NCBI GenBank assembly: GCA_945787295.1
Contig: CALZHQ010000010.1
Span: forward strand, 1-64,000
DNA: 64,000 nt
Reading direction: 5' to 3'
Source: an uncultured Desulfuromonadales bacterium
GTDB taxonomy: Bacteria; Desulfobacterota; Desulfuromonadia; Desulfuromonadales; Geopsychrobacteraceae
In this document: one piece after another, positions 43,276 to 52,430 of the stretch
Numbering within the stretch: position 1 is the stretch's first letter
How the letters are laid out: every line of letters starts with the position of its first letter
The notes under the pieces: model-generated
Database searches by the model: none
The model's input: only the letters and a program-made list of their open reading frames with translations
What the model was told of the DNA's origin: nothing
Made by a program: the position numbers and the translations under genes

Positions 43276-44631
43276 ATGGGTTCAACCGCCAGATCTCCTT
43301 ATCAGATTGCCAACGTCCGGCTGTTCATCATCTTCCGGGTGTTGTTCAACGCCCGTTTTTACTACCCGGTCTTTTCGATCCTGTTTCTCGATTTCGGCCT
43401 GACCCTTTCCCAATTCGCCATCCTCAACGTGGTCTGGGCAGCCACCATCGTTCTCTGCGAAGTCCCCTCCGGTGCCCTGGCCGACACCATCGGTCGGCGC
43501 AACCTGCTGGTGTTTGCCGGCTGCTTGATGGTGATCGAAATCGCTCTCTGGGCCTTTGTCCCGCAGGGCAACCTGACCCTGCTGTTCTGGGTGTTTGTCG
43601 TCAACCGGATCCTGAGCGGTATGGCTGAAGCCGCCGCCAGCGGCGCCGATGAAGCACTTGCCTACGACAGTTTGAAACGGGAAGGGGATATCGAGCAGTG
43701 GGGGCAGGTCCTGGAACGGCAGACCCAGATTCAGTCGGCCGGCTTCGTGGTGGCGATGACCTTGGGTGGGATCATTTACGATCCGTCCCTGTTGCAGACG
43801 CTGGTGAGTTTTTTCGCTATCGGGCTGGAAATCACCCGTGAGACCACCCTGCGGCTGCCGATCTACCTGACTCTGGTCACAGCGATTCTCACCCTGCTGA
43901 CCACCCTGAAGATGCGCGAAGTTGCAAGCGGCGGACCATCAAAAAAAAACCGCAAAGCAACCATCGGCACGGCATTTCGACTCGTCTGGCAGGCCGGTCG
44001 CTGGATTTTCCGCACCCCCTTCGTCTTGGGGCTGATTCTGTTCGGCCTGCTCTACGACAGCGTCATCCGGATGATTCTGACCATGGCCAGTCAGTATTAC
44101 CGGGTTATCGAGATCCCCGAAGCCCTGTTCGGTGTCCTCGGTTCGACACTGGCGCTGTTCGGTTTTATCATGCCGGGAATCGCCAGACGCCTAACTGAAA
44201 AGCGCTCCCCGCTGTTCAACCTGTCGTTGACAGCGCTGCTGATACTGTTCGGCCTGACCGGAATGACCTTTGCCTGGCCCTGGCTCGGCATCATTCCGGC
44301 GCTGCTGCTGTTCAGCAACATGTACCTGATCGGTTTTTTTCTCAGCCATTACCTGAACCAGGCGACCAGCTCGGAGCAACGGGCGACGGTACTCAGTTTT
44401 AAAGGCCTGTTTCTGAACCTCGGCTACGGCGGAATCGGTAGCCTTTATTCGTTGCTGTTAACTTATTTACGGAAACAGGATCTCGCAGCACACCCTGAGC
44501 TGGCCGAAAACGCCTTAAAAAATCTGGTTTTCATCGACTCGCTGCCCTGGTTCTGCGGCTATTTTATACTCTGCCTGCTGCTCTTACTGGCGTTTTTTTC
44601 GCGCTCCTTGCGCCAGAGGCAAACAGAATAA
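43276..44631 (+). CDS. Major facilitator superfamily transporter
   Basis: This 451-residue protein has about 12 membrane helices. The MFS A-motif appears as GALADTIGRRNLLVFAGC after helix 2, and charged residues in the middle loop (GGPSKKNRKATIG) separate the two halves. An unusually long central part around 150-230 (QWGQVLERQTQIQSAGFVV) recalls MFS proteins annotated as DHA-type efflux pumps or the tetracycline-type family. The substrate is unknown. It lies 67 bases after nhaA, same strand. Confidence 0.8.
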   Translation: MGSTARSPYQIANVRLFIIFRVLFNARFYYPVFSILFLDFGLTLSQFAILNVVWAATIVLCEVPSGALADTIGRRNLLVFAGCLMVIEIALWAFVPQGNLTLLFWVFVVNRILSGMAEAAASGADEALAYDSLKREGDIEQWGQVLERQTQIQSAGFVVAMTLGGIIYDPSLLQTLVSFFAIGLEITRETTLRLPIYLTLVTAILTLLTTLKMREVASGGPSKKNRKATIGTAFRLVWQAGRWIFRTPFVLGLILFGLLYDSVIRMILTMASQYYRVIEIPEALFGVLGSTLALFGFIMPGIARRLTEKRSPLFNLSLTALLILFGLTGMTFAWPWLGIIPALLLFSNMYLIGFFLSHYLNQATSSEQRATVLSFKGLFLNLGYGGIGSLYSLLLTYLRKQDLAAHPELAENALKNLVFIDSLPWFCGYFILCLLLLLAFFSRSLRQRQTE

Positions 44632-44658
44632 CTGTCCAGTCTTTGCCAGGCTTCTGCT

Positions 44659-45480
44659 ATGCTGGCGCGCATGATCATTCTGCCATTTCGCCACAGCATC
44701 CTGCTTCTCCTGCTGCTGCTTCTCTGCTCTTGCGGGGGACCCTCGGTTTATTCACCCACGCCGGGAAGTTCCGACCCGATCGCGCAAATCCTGGAAGAGG
44801 CTCCGCCGCTCCCCACCCAGCCGGTCGAACCTTTACAGAAGATGGGCTTCTCTGTTCAGGTCGGGGCCTTCTCCAACCTGGACAACGCAGTCCGCCTGGA
44901 GCAAGTTCTGGAAGCTCGCGGGATTGACGCCTATTATTTTCGCCACGAATCGGGCCTGTTCAAAGTCCGCTTCGGCAACCATCGGTCATACCAGCAGGCG
45001 CGTGGCGAAGCCGAGAGTCTGCAGAATCAGGGCCTGCTCGGCAATTTCTTTATCGTCATTCCGGAAGATTACGCCGCTGCCCGGATTGCCCGCAGCGGCC
45101 AGGGGAATCTGCGCGGTGAACTGGTGAAAACCGCCAAACGCTTCCTCGGTGTGCCCTATCGATGGGGGGGCGAAGATCGTAAAAACGGCTTTGACTGCAG
45201 CGGATTGACCATGGTCAGTTATCGGCTCAACGGCCTGAACCTGCCGCGCAATTCGCGGATGCAGTTCAATGCCGGCCACTATGTCGCCAAGAAAAAACTG
45301 CAGCAAGGGGATCTGGTTTTCTTTGCCACCAAGGGGGGCAAGCGGGTCACCCACGTCGGTATGTATGTCGGCAGTGGCAATTTTATCCATGCCCCGCGCA
45401 CCGGTAAAACCGTCCGCATTGCCAGCCTGGCGAACAATTTCTGGAAAAAAACCTATGTCGGTGGCCGAAGCTATCTCTAA
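44659..45480 (+). CDS. Lipoprotein with SPOR and NlpC/P60 peptidase domains
   Basis: This 273-residue outer-membrane lipoprotein candidate has a hydrophobic signal (about 10-22) ending LLCSCGG with a lipidation Cys, a Pro-rich linker, a SPOR domain (about 63-135, FSVQVGAFSNLDNAVRLEQV) that binds denuded peptidoglycan, and an NlpC/P60 cysteine peptidase (about 150-273) with Cys180 in NGFDCSGLTM and His in RVTHVGMYVG. It should cut peptide cross-bridges at division sites. An alternative start is ATG 44671. Confidence 0.9.
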   Translation: MLARMIILPFRHSILLLLLLLLCSCGGPSVYSPTPGSSDPIAQILEEAPPLPTQPVEPLQKMGFSVQVGAFSNLDNAVRLEQVLEARGIDAYYFRHESGLFKVRFGNHRSYQQARGEAESLQNQGLLGNFFIVIPEDYAAARIARSGQGNLRGELVKTAKRFLGVPYRWGGEDRKNGFDCSGLTMVSYRLNGLNLPRNSRMQFNAGHYVAKKKLQQGDLVFFATKGGKRVTHVGMYVGSGNFIHAPRTGKTVRIASLANNFWKKTYVGGRSYL

Positions 45481-45569
45481 ATTTATTCTTAAATAGATAT
45501 GTTTATATTTTCATTTTCTGCTTTTTCGGTTATTATCTACCATTCTTAGAGTCAGACAATAATTACGTC

Positions 45570-45590
45570 ACCCTTTGCGAAGGGTTTTTT
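45570..45590 (+). terminator. Terminator-like hairpin in the mobA leader
   Basis: ACCCTT-TGCG-AAGGGT (45570-45585) followed by a six-T run (45585-45590) ends 13 bases before the mobA start codon. It could end transcription from the NlpC/P60 gene; but any promoter for mobA must lie upstream of it, so the molybdenum operon would have to be read through this signal, as in attenuation. Confidence 0.65.
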
Positions 45591-45603
45591 CAGGATACTC
45601 GCT

Positions 45604-46209
45604 ATGCAGATTTCGCACACCGATGAGAACAACTTGTACCCGGATGTCACCGGCGTCTTACTGGCGGGTGGCAAAAGCCGGCGCATGGGGCAGGATAAAG
45701 CCAATCTGAAACTGAACGGCGAAAGCCTGTTCGACCGCTCGCTGAAGCTGCTGCAGATGTTTTTCGCCCAGATCATCATCGCCGGCGACCGCCCCGATCT
45801 GGCGCAAACCGATATCCCCTGCTTTGCCGACATCCACCCCGGCAGCGCCCTGGGTGGCCTCCATACCGGGCTGAAAAGGGCCAACACCGAATGGATCTTT
45901 GTCGCTCCCTGCGACATGCCCTATCCAGACCCGCGCATTGTCGATCGGTTACTGGCTAATCGCGCCGGGGTTGACGCGGTGGTTCCGCGCTCACCGGAAG
46001 GCTATGAACCGGTTTTTGCCCTCTATCACAAGAACTGTCTGGCCCTGATGGAACTGATGCTGAGCCAGAACCAGTTCCGCATCTACGATTTTTACCAACA
46101 GATCGCCATCCGTTATCTCGACCCACCGGAGCTACCAGACGGCTGGCGACGGTCACTGATCAACATCAACACCCCGGAGCAGTTAGCTCTTCTCAAGGAG
46201 GAACACTGA
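45604..46209 (+). CDS. mobA: Molybdenum cofactor guanylyltransferase MobA
   Basis: MobA attaches GMP to Mo-molybdopterin to form the bis-MGD type cofactor used by formate dehydrogenase and other DMSO-reductase-family enzymes. The 201-residue protein has the nucleotidyltransferase start VTGVLLAGGKSRRMGQDKA (about 15-33) and VAPCDMPYPDP. It is the first gene of the plus-strand mob-mod-moe operon and its stop touches the mobB start. The product matches the need of FdhA encoded at 4204-6234. Confidence 0.93.
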   Translation: MQISHTDENNLYPDVTGVLLAGGKSRRMGQDKANLKLNGESLFDRSLKLLQMFFAQIIIAGDRPDLAQTDIPCFADIHPGSALGGLHTGLKRANTEWIFVAPCDMPYPDPRIVDRLLANRAGVDAVVPRSPEGYEPVFALYHKNCLALMELMLSQNQFRIYDFYQQIAIRYLDPPELPDGWRRSLININTPEQLALLKEEH

Positions 46210-46718
46210 TGACCCCACCTGTCGTTTCGATCGTTGCCAAAAGCGGCACCGGTAAAACCACTTTACTGGAAAAACTGATTACCGAAATGAAGTCACGCGG
46301 CTATCGCGTCGGTGCTGTCAAGCACGATGCCCACAGCTTCAGTATCGATCATGAAGGCAAGGATTCCTGGCGCCTTACCCAGGCGGGTGCCGATACCACA
46401 CTGATCACGTCCCCGGCCAAGGTGGCCATGGTCAAGCAGAACCCCAAGGATCAGGAGCCGGCCCTGGTCGACACCATCGCCAAGTTCTGCGGCGATCTGG
46501 ATATCGTTTTAACCGAAGGCTTCAAGCGCAGCTCGATGCCGAAGATCGAGGTCCATCGGCGGGAACGGAGTGAAAAGCTGCTCTGCCGCGGCGAAGAACA
46601 TGACCCGAGCCTGTTCGCCGTGGCCAGCGACAGCCCGCTGGAGCTGGATGTACCGGTCTTCGACATCAACGATGCCAAAGGGCTCTGTGATCTGATTGTC
46701 GAGCGCTTTCTGACATGA
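46209..46718 (+). CDS. mobB: Molybdopterin-guanine dinucleotide biosynthesis adaptor MobB
   Basis: This 169-residue P-loop GTP-binding protein (KSGTGKTTLLEKLI, 11-24) assists MobA. It continues with KHDAHSFSIDHEGKDSWRLT, typical of MobB. It overlaps the mobA stop at one base and the modE-like gene by 4 bases. Confidence 0.93.
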   Translation: MTPPVVSIVAKSGTGKTTLLEKLITEMKSRGYRVGAVKHDAHSFSIDHEGKDSWRLTQAGADTTLITSPAKVAMVKQNPKDQEPALVDTIAKFCGDLDIVLTEGFKRSSMPKIEVHRRERSEKLLCRGEEHDPSLFAVASDSPLELDVPVFDINDAKGLCDLIVERFLT

Positions 46719-47062
46719 GCGCCTTTCGGGTCCGCTCCAAGGTCTGGCTCGAATTCGACGGTCAGCCTTTCCTCGGTGATGGCCGCTACCGCTTGCTGGT
46801 CGCAGTCGCCCGTAGCGGATCGATCAATGCCGCTGCCAAGGAGTTGGGGATCTCTTACCGCAAGGCCTGGTCGCAGTTGAATGCGATGGAAGAGCACGCC
46901 CCGTTTCCATTGTTGGAGCGGCGCACTGGTGGCAAGGGCGGCGGCGAAACGCAATTGACCACTGAGGCTAGAAAGTTGATCGAGCACTTTGAAGTTTTGC
47001 GCCAACAGGTCAATGACTTTGCCGATAACTCTTTTAACAAGGTGTTTTCGTCAGCATGCTGA
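46715..47062 (+). CDS. modE: ModE-type winged-helix regulator, DNA-binding domain only
   Basis: This 115-residue protein corresponds to the N-terminal LysR-like helix-turn-helix of ModE: GDGRYRLLVAVARSGSINAAAKELGISYRKAWSQ, quoted across its 2 parts, and ERRTGGKGGGETQLT in the wing. The molybdate-binding (TOBE) domains of full ModE are absent, as in many proteobacteria with single-domain regulators. It sits inside the operon it probably controls. It overlaps modA by 7 bases. Confidence 0.88.
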   Translation: MSAFRVRSKVWLEFDGQPFLGDGRYRLLVAVARSGSINAAAKELGISYRKAWSQLNAMEEHAPFPLLERRTGGKGGGETQLTTEARKLIEHFEVLRQQVNDFADNSFNKVFSSAC

Positions 47063-47835
47063 TCCGCTCCCTGCTATCGCTCCTGTTGCTCACATCGCTG
47101 AGTTGGCCATTACCGGCCAGCAGTGCCGAGCTGTCAGTTTTTGCCGCTTCCTCGCTGTCAGAATCATTGCGCGAAGTGCTGCATAGGTACCAAACCGAAC
47201 AGCCGGATCAGCAGGTGCATCTGCACTTCGCCGGCAGCCAGACCCTGGCCACCCAGATCGAACAGGGCGCCCCGGCCGACCTGTTCATCTCCGCCAACCA
47301 ACTGGTCATGCAGCGTCTGGAACAGCAAGGGCTGGTTGCCCCGCCCGTACCGCTGCTCGGCAACCGGCTGATAATAGCGGTCCGTAGCGATCTGCCGGCT
47401 CCGCTACAGCAATTAAGCGACCTGGCCCGGCCCGGTCTGCTGCTGGCAATCGGCAACCCTCAGGTCCCGGTCGGTTTCTACACCCGGCAATTCTTCTCCC
47501 GGCTGGCGAACGATCCGCACTTCGGCACAGAACTGATCCAACAGATCGAAGCGAACGTGATCAGCCAGGAGAGCCGGGTCAAAGCGATTATCGCCAAGCT
47601 GCTGCTCGGTGAAGTCGATGCCGGCATCGTCTATCAGAGTGACTTGAACAGCGCCAGCGGCACGCAGTTGAAAGCGATGGCGCTTCCAGAGCAGCATAAC
47701 CCGCAAGCAAGTTATCCGCTGGCCAAGGTTCGTGGCGCAGCGGCAGAAGCTGATCAGTTGCTGGCCTTCTTACGCAGCGAGCAAGCGCTGCAGGTTTTCC
47801 TCCGTCACGGATTCAGCCCTGGAGTTACCCCGTGA
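47056..47835 (+). CDS. modA: Molybdate ABC transporter substrate-binding protein ModA
   Basis: This 259-residue periplasmic protein has a signal peptide (about 1-24, ending PASSA) and the ModA signature ELSVFAASSLSESLREVL, then AGSQTLATQIEQGAPADLFI. It captures molybdate or tungstate and delivers it to ModBC. It overlaps both neighbours, in the order modE-modA-modB-modC. Confidence 0.93.
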   Translation: MLIRSLLSLLLLTSLSWPLPASSAELSVFAASSLSESLREVLHRYQTEQPDQQVHLHFAGSQTLATQIEQGAPADLFISANQLVMQRLEQQGLVAPPVPLLGNRLIIAVRSDLPAPLQQLSDLARPGLLLAIGNPQVPVGFYTRQFFSRLANDPHFGTELIQQIEANVISQESRVKAIIAKLLLGEVDAGIVYQSDLNSASGTQLKAMALPEQHNPQASYPLAKVRGAAAEADQLLAFLRSEQALQVFLRHGFSPGVTP

Positions 47836-48626
47836 GACGGCCACGCCTGTTCACTCTGCTGCTGGTGCTCTGCGGTTCGCTGCTCGGGCTGCTGATTCTG
47901 CTGCCGATCTTCGCCCTGCTGCTGAATGTCAGCCCGGCGGAGTTGTTGCAGCAGCTGCAAAACCGAACGGTGCTGACGGCGCTCTGGGTGACCCTGCTGT
48001 CATCGGCGGCGGCACTGCCGGTGATCCTGCTGCTCGGACTGCCGGCTGCGTACGGTCTGTCCCGCTGTCAGGGCCGTTTGCGCCGCGGCCTGGAGATCCT
48101 GCTCGAGTTGCCGATGGTGATGCCGCCGGTGGTCGCCGGTCTTGCCCTGCTGCTCGCTTTCGGTCGCCGCGGACTGCTCGGGGAATTGCTGGCCGGGTTC
48201 GGTATCCGTATCCCCTTTACCCTGAGCGCCGTGGTCCTCGGTACCCTGTTCGTGGTCGCACCCTTTTTTGTTCGCCGCTGCACCCTGCTGTTCGACAACA
48301 TCGACCGCAAACTGGAAGATGCCGCTCTGCTGCTCGGCGCTACCCCGCGGCAGACTTTCTGGCATGTGGTGCTGCCGGTGGTGCGACGTGGCCTGTTTGC
48401 CGAAGCGGTCATGGCGCTGGCCCAGGGGGTCGGCCTGTTCGGGGTGATTGTCCTGTTCGCCGGCAACCTGCCAGGCCACACCCAGACCCTGTCGCTGGCC
48501 ATCTATTCGGCCTTCGAGTCCGATCCGCAGCAGGCCTTTTCCCTTGGCGCCCTGCTGCTGTTGATTTCACTGCTGCTGCTGGCGACAGCCCACCTGCTGG
48601 CACCGCGGGAGGGGACGCATGACTGA
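47832..48626 (+). CDS. modB: Molybdate ABC transporter permease ModB
   Basis: This 264-residue permease has about six helices and the ABC coupling loop EDAALLLGATPRQTFWHVVL. The conserved LELPMVMPPVVAGLALLLAFG segment and the length fit ModB. It overlaps modA and modC by a few bases. It forms the channel of the molybdate importer. Confidence 0.93.
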   Translation: MRRPRLFTLLLVLCGSLLGLLILLPIFALLLNVSPAELLQQLQNRTVLTALWVTLLSSAAALPVILLLGLPAAYGLSRCQGRLRRGLEILLELPMVMPPVVAGLALLLAFGRRGLLGELLAGFGIRIPFTLSAVVLGTLFVVAPFFVRRCTLLFDNIDRKLEDAALLLGATPRQTFWHVVLPVVRRGLFAEAVMALAQGVGLFGVIVLFAGNLPGHTQTLSLAIYSAFESDPQQAFSLGALLLLISLLLLATAHLLAPREGTHD

Positions 48627-49704
48627 TCTCTATTGTCGGCTGCAGTATCCCCTCGGCCGTTTTGAGCTCGACCTGGAATTGTCGGTCGCTTCCGGGGTGA
48701 CTGTGCTGCTCGGCCCGAACGGGGCTGGGAAAAGCAGCCTTCTGCAACTTCTGGCCGGGCTCAGGCGACCGAAGGCGGGACAGGTGCTGCTCGGCAAGGA
48801 GCATCTCTTTGACGACGAAAAAAAGCGCGACTTGCCCCCGGAAAAACGGCGCATCGGCATGGTTTTTCAGGACCTGGCCCTCTTCCCGCACCTCGATGTC
48901 AGTGGCAATATCGGCTTCGGTCTCAAGCTGCGCGGTATCGGTCGTGGCGAGCGGCAAACCCGGATCGGCCAGCTGTTGGAAAAACTGGGTATCGAACATC
49001 TCGCCAACCGCAGTGTCACGACCCTCTCAGGAGGAGAGAAGCAGAAGGTTGCCCTGGCCAGAACCCTGGCAACCGACCCGCAGCTGTTACTGCTCGATGA
49101 ACCGACTTCAGCGCTCGATCCTTCAGCGCGCGGAGAAATCCGTCGCTGGCTGCACAGCATCCTCACCGAGTTGAGAATCCCGTCGCTGCTGGTTACCCAC
49201 GATGCTGAGGAGGTCGCCTACTTCCGTAAGCGGGTCGCGGTGATGGAGCAGGGCAAGATCATCCAGCATGGCAGTTTTCATCAGCTGCTGCGGGAACCGG
49301 CCAGTGAATTCATCGCTCGCTTTGTCGGCGTCAACTATATCTTGGGCGAGGTGCAGGACCAGAATGGCAAGCTCGGCTTCCGCAGCCAGGGCGGCTCCGC
49401 CTTTCTGGCGCCTTTCGAGAAGGTTGTCCCCGGGCCGGGGATTCTGACCGTCTACCCCTGGGATATCGCTTTGTACCACAGCCTTCCTGAGGGGAGCCCG
49501 CGAAACCACCTGCACGGTGAGGTTCTGGATGTGGTGGTCCTCGGCGACCGGGTACGGATCACGTTGGAAGAAAAAGACAAGCTGGTCGCCGAAATCAGTA
49601 CCCGCGGCTACCAGGCCCTCGGCGAACCGCAGCCGGGAGAGCGCCTCTGGGCGGTCTTCAAGGCGCGCGAAGCACGTATCGAAAATTGTGAGGAACTATG
49701 CTGA
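48619..49704 (+). CDS. modC: Molybdate ABC transporter ATPase ModC
   Basis: This 361-residue ATPase has Walker A GPNGAGKS (32-39), signature LSGGEKQKVALARTL, Walker B LLLLDEPTSALD and a C-terminal TOBE domain (about 290-355) that may bind oxyanion for feedback inhibition. It overlaps modB by 8 and moeA by 7 bases. It powers molybdate uptake. Confidence 0.93.
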   Translation: MTDLYCRLQYPLGRFELDLELSVASGVTVLLGPNGAGKSSLLQLLAGLRRPKAGQVLLGKEHLFDDEKKRDLPPEKRRIGMVFQDLALFPHLDVSGNIGFGLKLRGIGRGERQTRIGQLLEKLGIEHLANRSVTTLSGGEKQKVALARTLATDPQLLLLDEPTSALDPSARGEIRRWLHSILTELRIPSLLVTHDAEEVAYFRKRVAVMEQGKIIQHGSFHQLLREPASEFIARFVGVNYILGEVQDQNGKLGFRSQGGSAFLAPFEKVVPGPGILTVYPWDIALYHSLPEGSPRNHLHGEVLDVVVLGDRVRITLEEKDKLVAEISTRGYQALGEPQPGERLWAVFKAREARIENCEELC

Positions 49705-50900
49705 ACTATGATCAGGCTCTGCAACAGGTCTTGGAAAATGTTGCCCCTTTAGCTGCGCAGATACTGCCTCTTGCTGATGCGATCGGCCTAGCGACCGCCG
49801 AATCGGTTTCGGCCAAGTGGGATATGCCCCGCTGGGACAATTCAGCGATGGACGGTTTCGCCGTCGCCGCCGAACAGACCGATTGCTCGGCAGCCTTGAC
49901 TGTGGTCGGCAGTTCTTTTGCCGGTCATCCTTTTGCTGATGAGCTCCAACCCGGGGAAGCGATTCAGATCACCACCGGGGCGCCGCTGCCGGCCAGTGTC
50001 GACACGGTGATTCCGGTTGAAGAGACCAGCAGTGACGGTGAGCTGCTGCGCCTACAGACCCAGGTTCGCAAAGGCCAGCATGTCCGCTACCGCGGCGAGG
50101 AATATGCCGCAGGGGAAGTCCTGGTTGAGACCGGCACGCAGCTGCTGGCCGGGGAGATCGGCCTGCTCGCCAGTGCCGGCGTGGCTCAGGTCAAGGTTGT
50201 GCCACGGCCGAAGATCGCCATCTTTTCCACCGGCGACGAACTGGTCGAACTGGGCCGGGAACCGGGTCCGGGGCAGATCGTCAACTCCAACCTGCAATAC
50301 CTGATCGCCCGCATCCACGAGTGCGGTTGTATTCCGTTTCCTCTGGGCATCGGCGAAGATCGCGCCGATGATCTTGACCGCTTGATCGACCGTGGATTGG
50401 ACGCCGATCTGCTGCTGTCGACCGGCGGGGTTTCGGTTGGCGAAAAGGATCTGGTGCAACAGACCCTGCTGCAGCGCGGTTTTGAGCGGAAATTCTGGAA
50501 GGTCGCCATTAAACCGGGCAAACCGGTGCTGTTCGGCACCCTGCTGGGCAAGCCCGTCTTCGGCCTGCCCGGCAACCCGGCCGCGACCGCCGCAACCTTC
50601 GAGCTGTTCGCCCTCCCCGCACTGCGCAGGATGGCCGGCTTTTCCGCGATACAGACACCGCGAATTAAAGCGCGCCTGTTGGAAGCGGTTCAAGGCGGGG
50701 GTAAGCGGCAGAGTTTCCTCTGGGGACAGGTCGCTATCAACGCAGGAGAGTTGAGCTTTATGCCTTCGCAAAGACAAGGCTCAGGCCAAACCCGCAGCCT
50801 GCAAAGCGCTCACGGCTTGTTGCCGGTTGCAATCGGCAGTCCCGAATTGGCCGCCGGCAGCGAGGTGGAGATATTGCTGCTGCGGATGCCGGGCGGTTAA
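49698..50900 (+). CDS. moeA: Molybdopterin molybdenumtransferase MoeA (copy 1)
   Basis: This 400-residue enzyme inserts molybdate into adenylated molybdopterin. Conserved parts are WDNSAMDGFAV, TGAPLPASVDTVIPVEE, IFSTGDELVE and LLLSTGGVSVGEKD, ending with the MoeA domain IV. It is the last gene of the mob-mod operon. A second, diverged copy lies at 62269-63483 on the other strand. Confidence 0.93.
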   Translation: MLNYDQALQQVLENVAPLAAQILPLADAIGLATAESVSAKWDMPRWDNSAMDGFAVAAEQTDCSAALTVVGSSFAGHPFADELQPGEAIQITTGAPLPASVDTVIPVEETSSDGELLRLQTQVRKGQHVRYRGEEYAAGEVLVETGTQLLAGEIGLLASAGVAQVKVVPRPKIAIFSTGDELVELGREPGPGQIVNSNLQYLIARIHECGCIPFPLGIGEDRADDLDRLIDRGLDADLLLSTGGVSVGEKDLVQQTLLQRGFERKFWKVAIKPGKPVLFGTLLGKPVFGLPGNPAATAATFELFALPALRRMAGFSAIQTPRIKARLLEAVQGGGKRQSFLWGQVAINAGELSFMPSQRQGSGQTRSLQSAHGLLPVAIGSPELAAGSEVEILLLRMPGG

Positions 50901-51036
50901 ATCTTGCCAGACTCAACCGTTCCTGGACCGGGCCGATCGCGTGCCAGGTTAAAGATCTTGGGGCCCAAAGTTTGAATATCGCTGCGATCCTAATCTGGAG
51001 CGAATTAAATCAGCAGCCGTTGCTGGCGGTTCAGCC

Positions 51037-52134
51037 TTAATCGGCAAGTTTCCATTCCTGGTCATCCAGCTTCTGCGCCTTTTCGATAATCACCAAATGA
51101 TTGAGAAGACGGGTTGCAAAACTTTCTTCCTGGCCGATTGCTTTTGCCACCTCTGCCACTCTAAGCGGCCGCTTCTCCTGCTGCAGATACTTCAGAATCG
51201 CCTGTTCATCCGCTTCGAGAATTTTGCGTAATACGATCTTGCCCTGCTTCAACCCAGCCTCTGTGCCGAACTCTTGGCTGCTGTAACCTTCCCAGGTCCC
51301 CTTGAAACCGAGACCGGTGCCATCGCCCTGCAACAGGATGGTGCCGCAATATTGAATGTCAGCAGCACTCCAGTAGGAAAGGGCGATCCAACCGCTGGAA
51401 GAGACCACTCCCTCCATAGGATAAAATTTGGCAATTTCTCCGAGCCGGTCGAGACCGGTTTTGGTGTTGTAGCCGACCGCTCGCAGGCGGTCATCAGTGG
51501 TCCAGAGATAGATTTCATCCCGCTCATAGGGTTGAAGCTGGTCGTTGTCATCATAGAAATCCCAATCGGCCAGCCAGTAGCCATCCAGTTGCTTAGCCCG
51601 CAGATGGTTGTGAAAGTGGTCGGTAAACAAACTCTGGGTTTGCGCGATCACCCGATGCTTATTGACCATCGCTTCGTATTGCCCAGCGGCCGCGTTGAGG
51701 ACGGTTTCCTGGAACTCCGAAAGAGTCTCCCCGGGTAAGAAAAGTTCCTTGCAGAGTTTGACAGCGCTTTCTTGGGTCATCACGTCGCGGGCCTGAAACT
51801 GTTTTAATACCGGGTTGATCTGGTCTTCTTTCAAATAGCAGGAGATCGGCACGAACGTCTTGTCCCGGCCGTAAGCGACACCCGATTCCCAGAGAATCCA
51901 GGGTCGGTTGTTTGATCCAGGGGTCAGGATGGCGATCGTAATGTCGGCGTCGCTCAGGGCCTGATCGATATTGGCCGCCCAGTTGTCTCCAGCAGAGATC
52001 CCTCGACGCATATCTTCAGCAAGGTAGGGAACCTCTTCTTTACCGGGAATCGACTGGATCAACTCCATCCAGGCACGACCCAGCTGCTCATCTTCAGAAG
52101 CATGGGAAATAAAGACCGTCGGTTTTTTAGCCAT
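51037..52134 (-). CDS. TIR-domain protein with beta-rich middle domain and winged helix
   Basis: This 365-residue protein has an N-terminal TIR domain (about 4-135): TVFISHASEDEQLG, and PWILWESGVAYG with W79 and the likely catalytic Glu83, the W-x3-E pattern of NAD-cleaving TIRs. The middle part (about 185-300) is Trp/Gly-rich with alternating strands (LDGYWLADWDFYDD, ILLQGDGTGLGFKGTWEGYS) and looks like a small beta-barrel that could bind a ligand or signal. The C-terminus (about 305-360) looks like a winged helix (LRVAEVAKAIGQEESFATRL). GGAG precedes the ATG. It is probably a defence signal-producing enzyme, placed 296 bases downstream of a second TIR gene. Confidence 0.8.
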   Translation of the reverse strand: MAKKPTVFISHASEDEQLGRAWMELIQSIPGKEEVPYLAEDMRRGISAGDNWAANIDQALSDADITIAILTPGSNNRPWILWESGVAYGRDKTFVPISCYLKEDQINPVLKQFQARDVMTQESAVKLCKELFLPGETLSEFQETVLNAAAGQYEAMVNKHRVIAQTQSLFTDHFHNHLRAKQLDGYWLADWDFYDDNDQLQPYERDEIYLWTTDDRLRAVGYNTKTGLDRLGEIAKFYPMEGVVSSSGWIALSYWSAADIQYCGTILLQGDGTGLGFKGTWEGYSSQEFGTEAGLKQGKIVLRKILEADEQAILKYLQQEKRPLRVAEVAKAIGQEESFATRLLNHLVIIEKAQKLDDQEWKLAD

Positions 52135-52269
52135 AGTAACTCCATTATGATGTCTAACCGCTCCGGAAGCATTCTGATCCTTGTGCAGATAAATTCGCCG
52201 CCTGGAAATAGTTTAACAAAGTTTCTCTTTTTCCTTTTGGGAGAGGGTCCAAAACCTGTTCTAGAGCAT

Positions 52270-52309
52270 GGAAAATTTTCCCGCGCGGCAATGTCGTGCA
52301 ATGCCGCGG
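52270..52309. other. Palindrome and hairpin in the gap between the two TIR genes
   Basis: The 296-base gap 52135-52430 contains a perfect 12-base palindrome GGAAAATTTTCC (52270-52281) directly next to a GC-rich hairpin CCGCG(C)GGCA / TGCCGCGG (52281-52290 and 52302-52309). It could end the upstream TIR transcript or be a binding site for control of the downstream TIR gene. No other gene is visible in the gap; open frames there lack ribosome sites. Confidence 0.35.
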
Positions 52310-52430
52310 AGCAAGGGGAAGAGGAAGAGATTCTTTATTTGCGGGTCTTCGAAGGCAGGCAAAAGGGCCACCCGTTTCGACGACTCTTTTGCTTTGGTTG
52401 CGTTAGCTGTTCGTCCTTAGCGATTCTGTT

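Noticed and set aside
47732..48622. A 296-codon frame overlapping modB in another phase
   Set aside because: Arg/Pro/Gly-rich translation typical of an out-of-phase reading of GC-rich DNA; modB in the other phase has full permease motifs.
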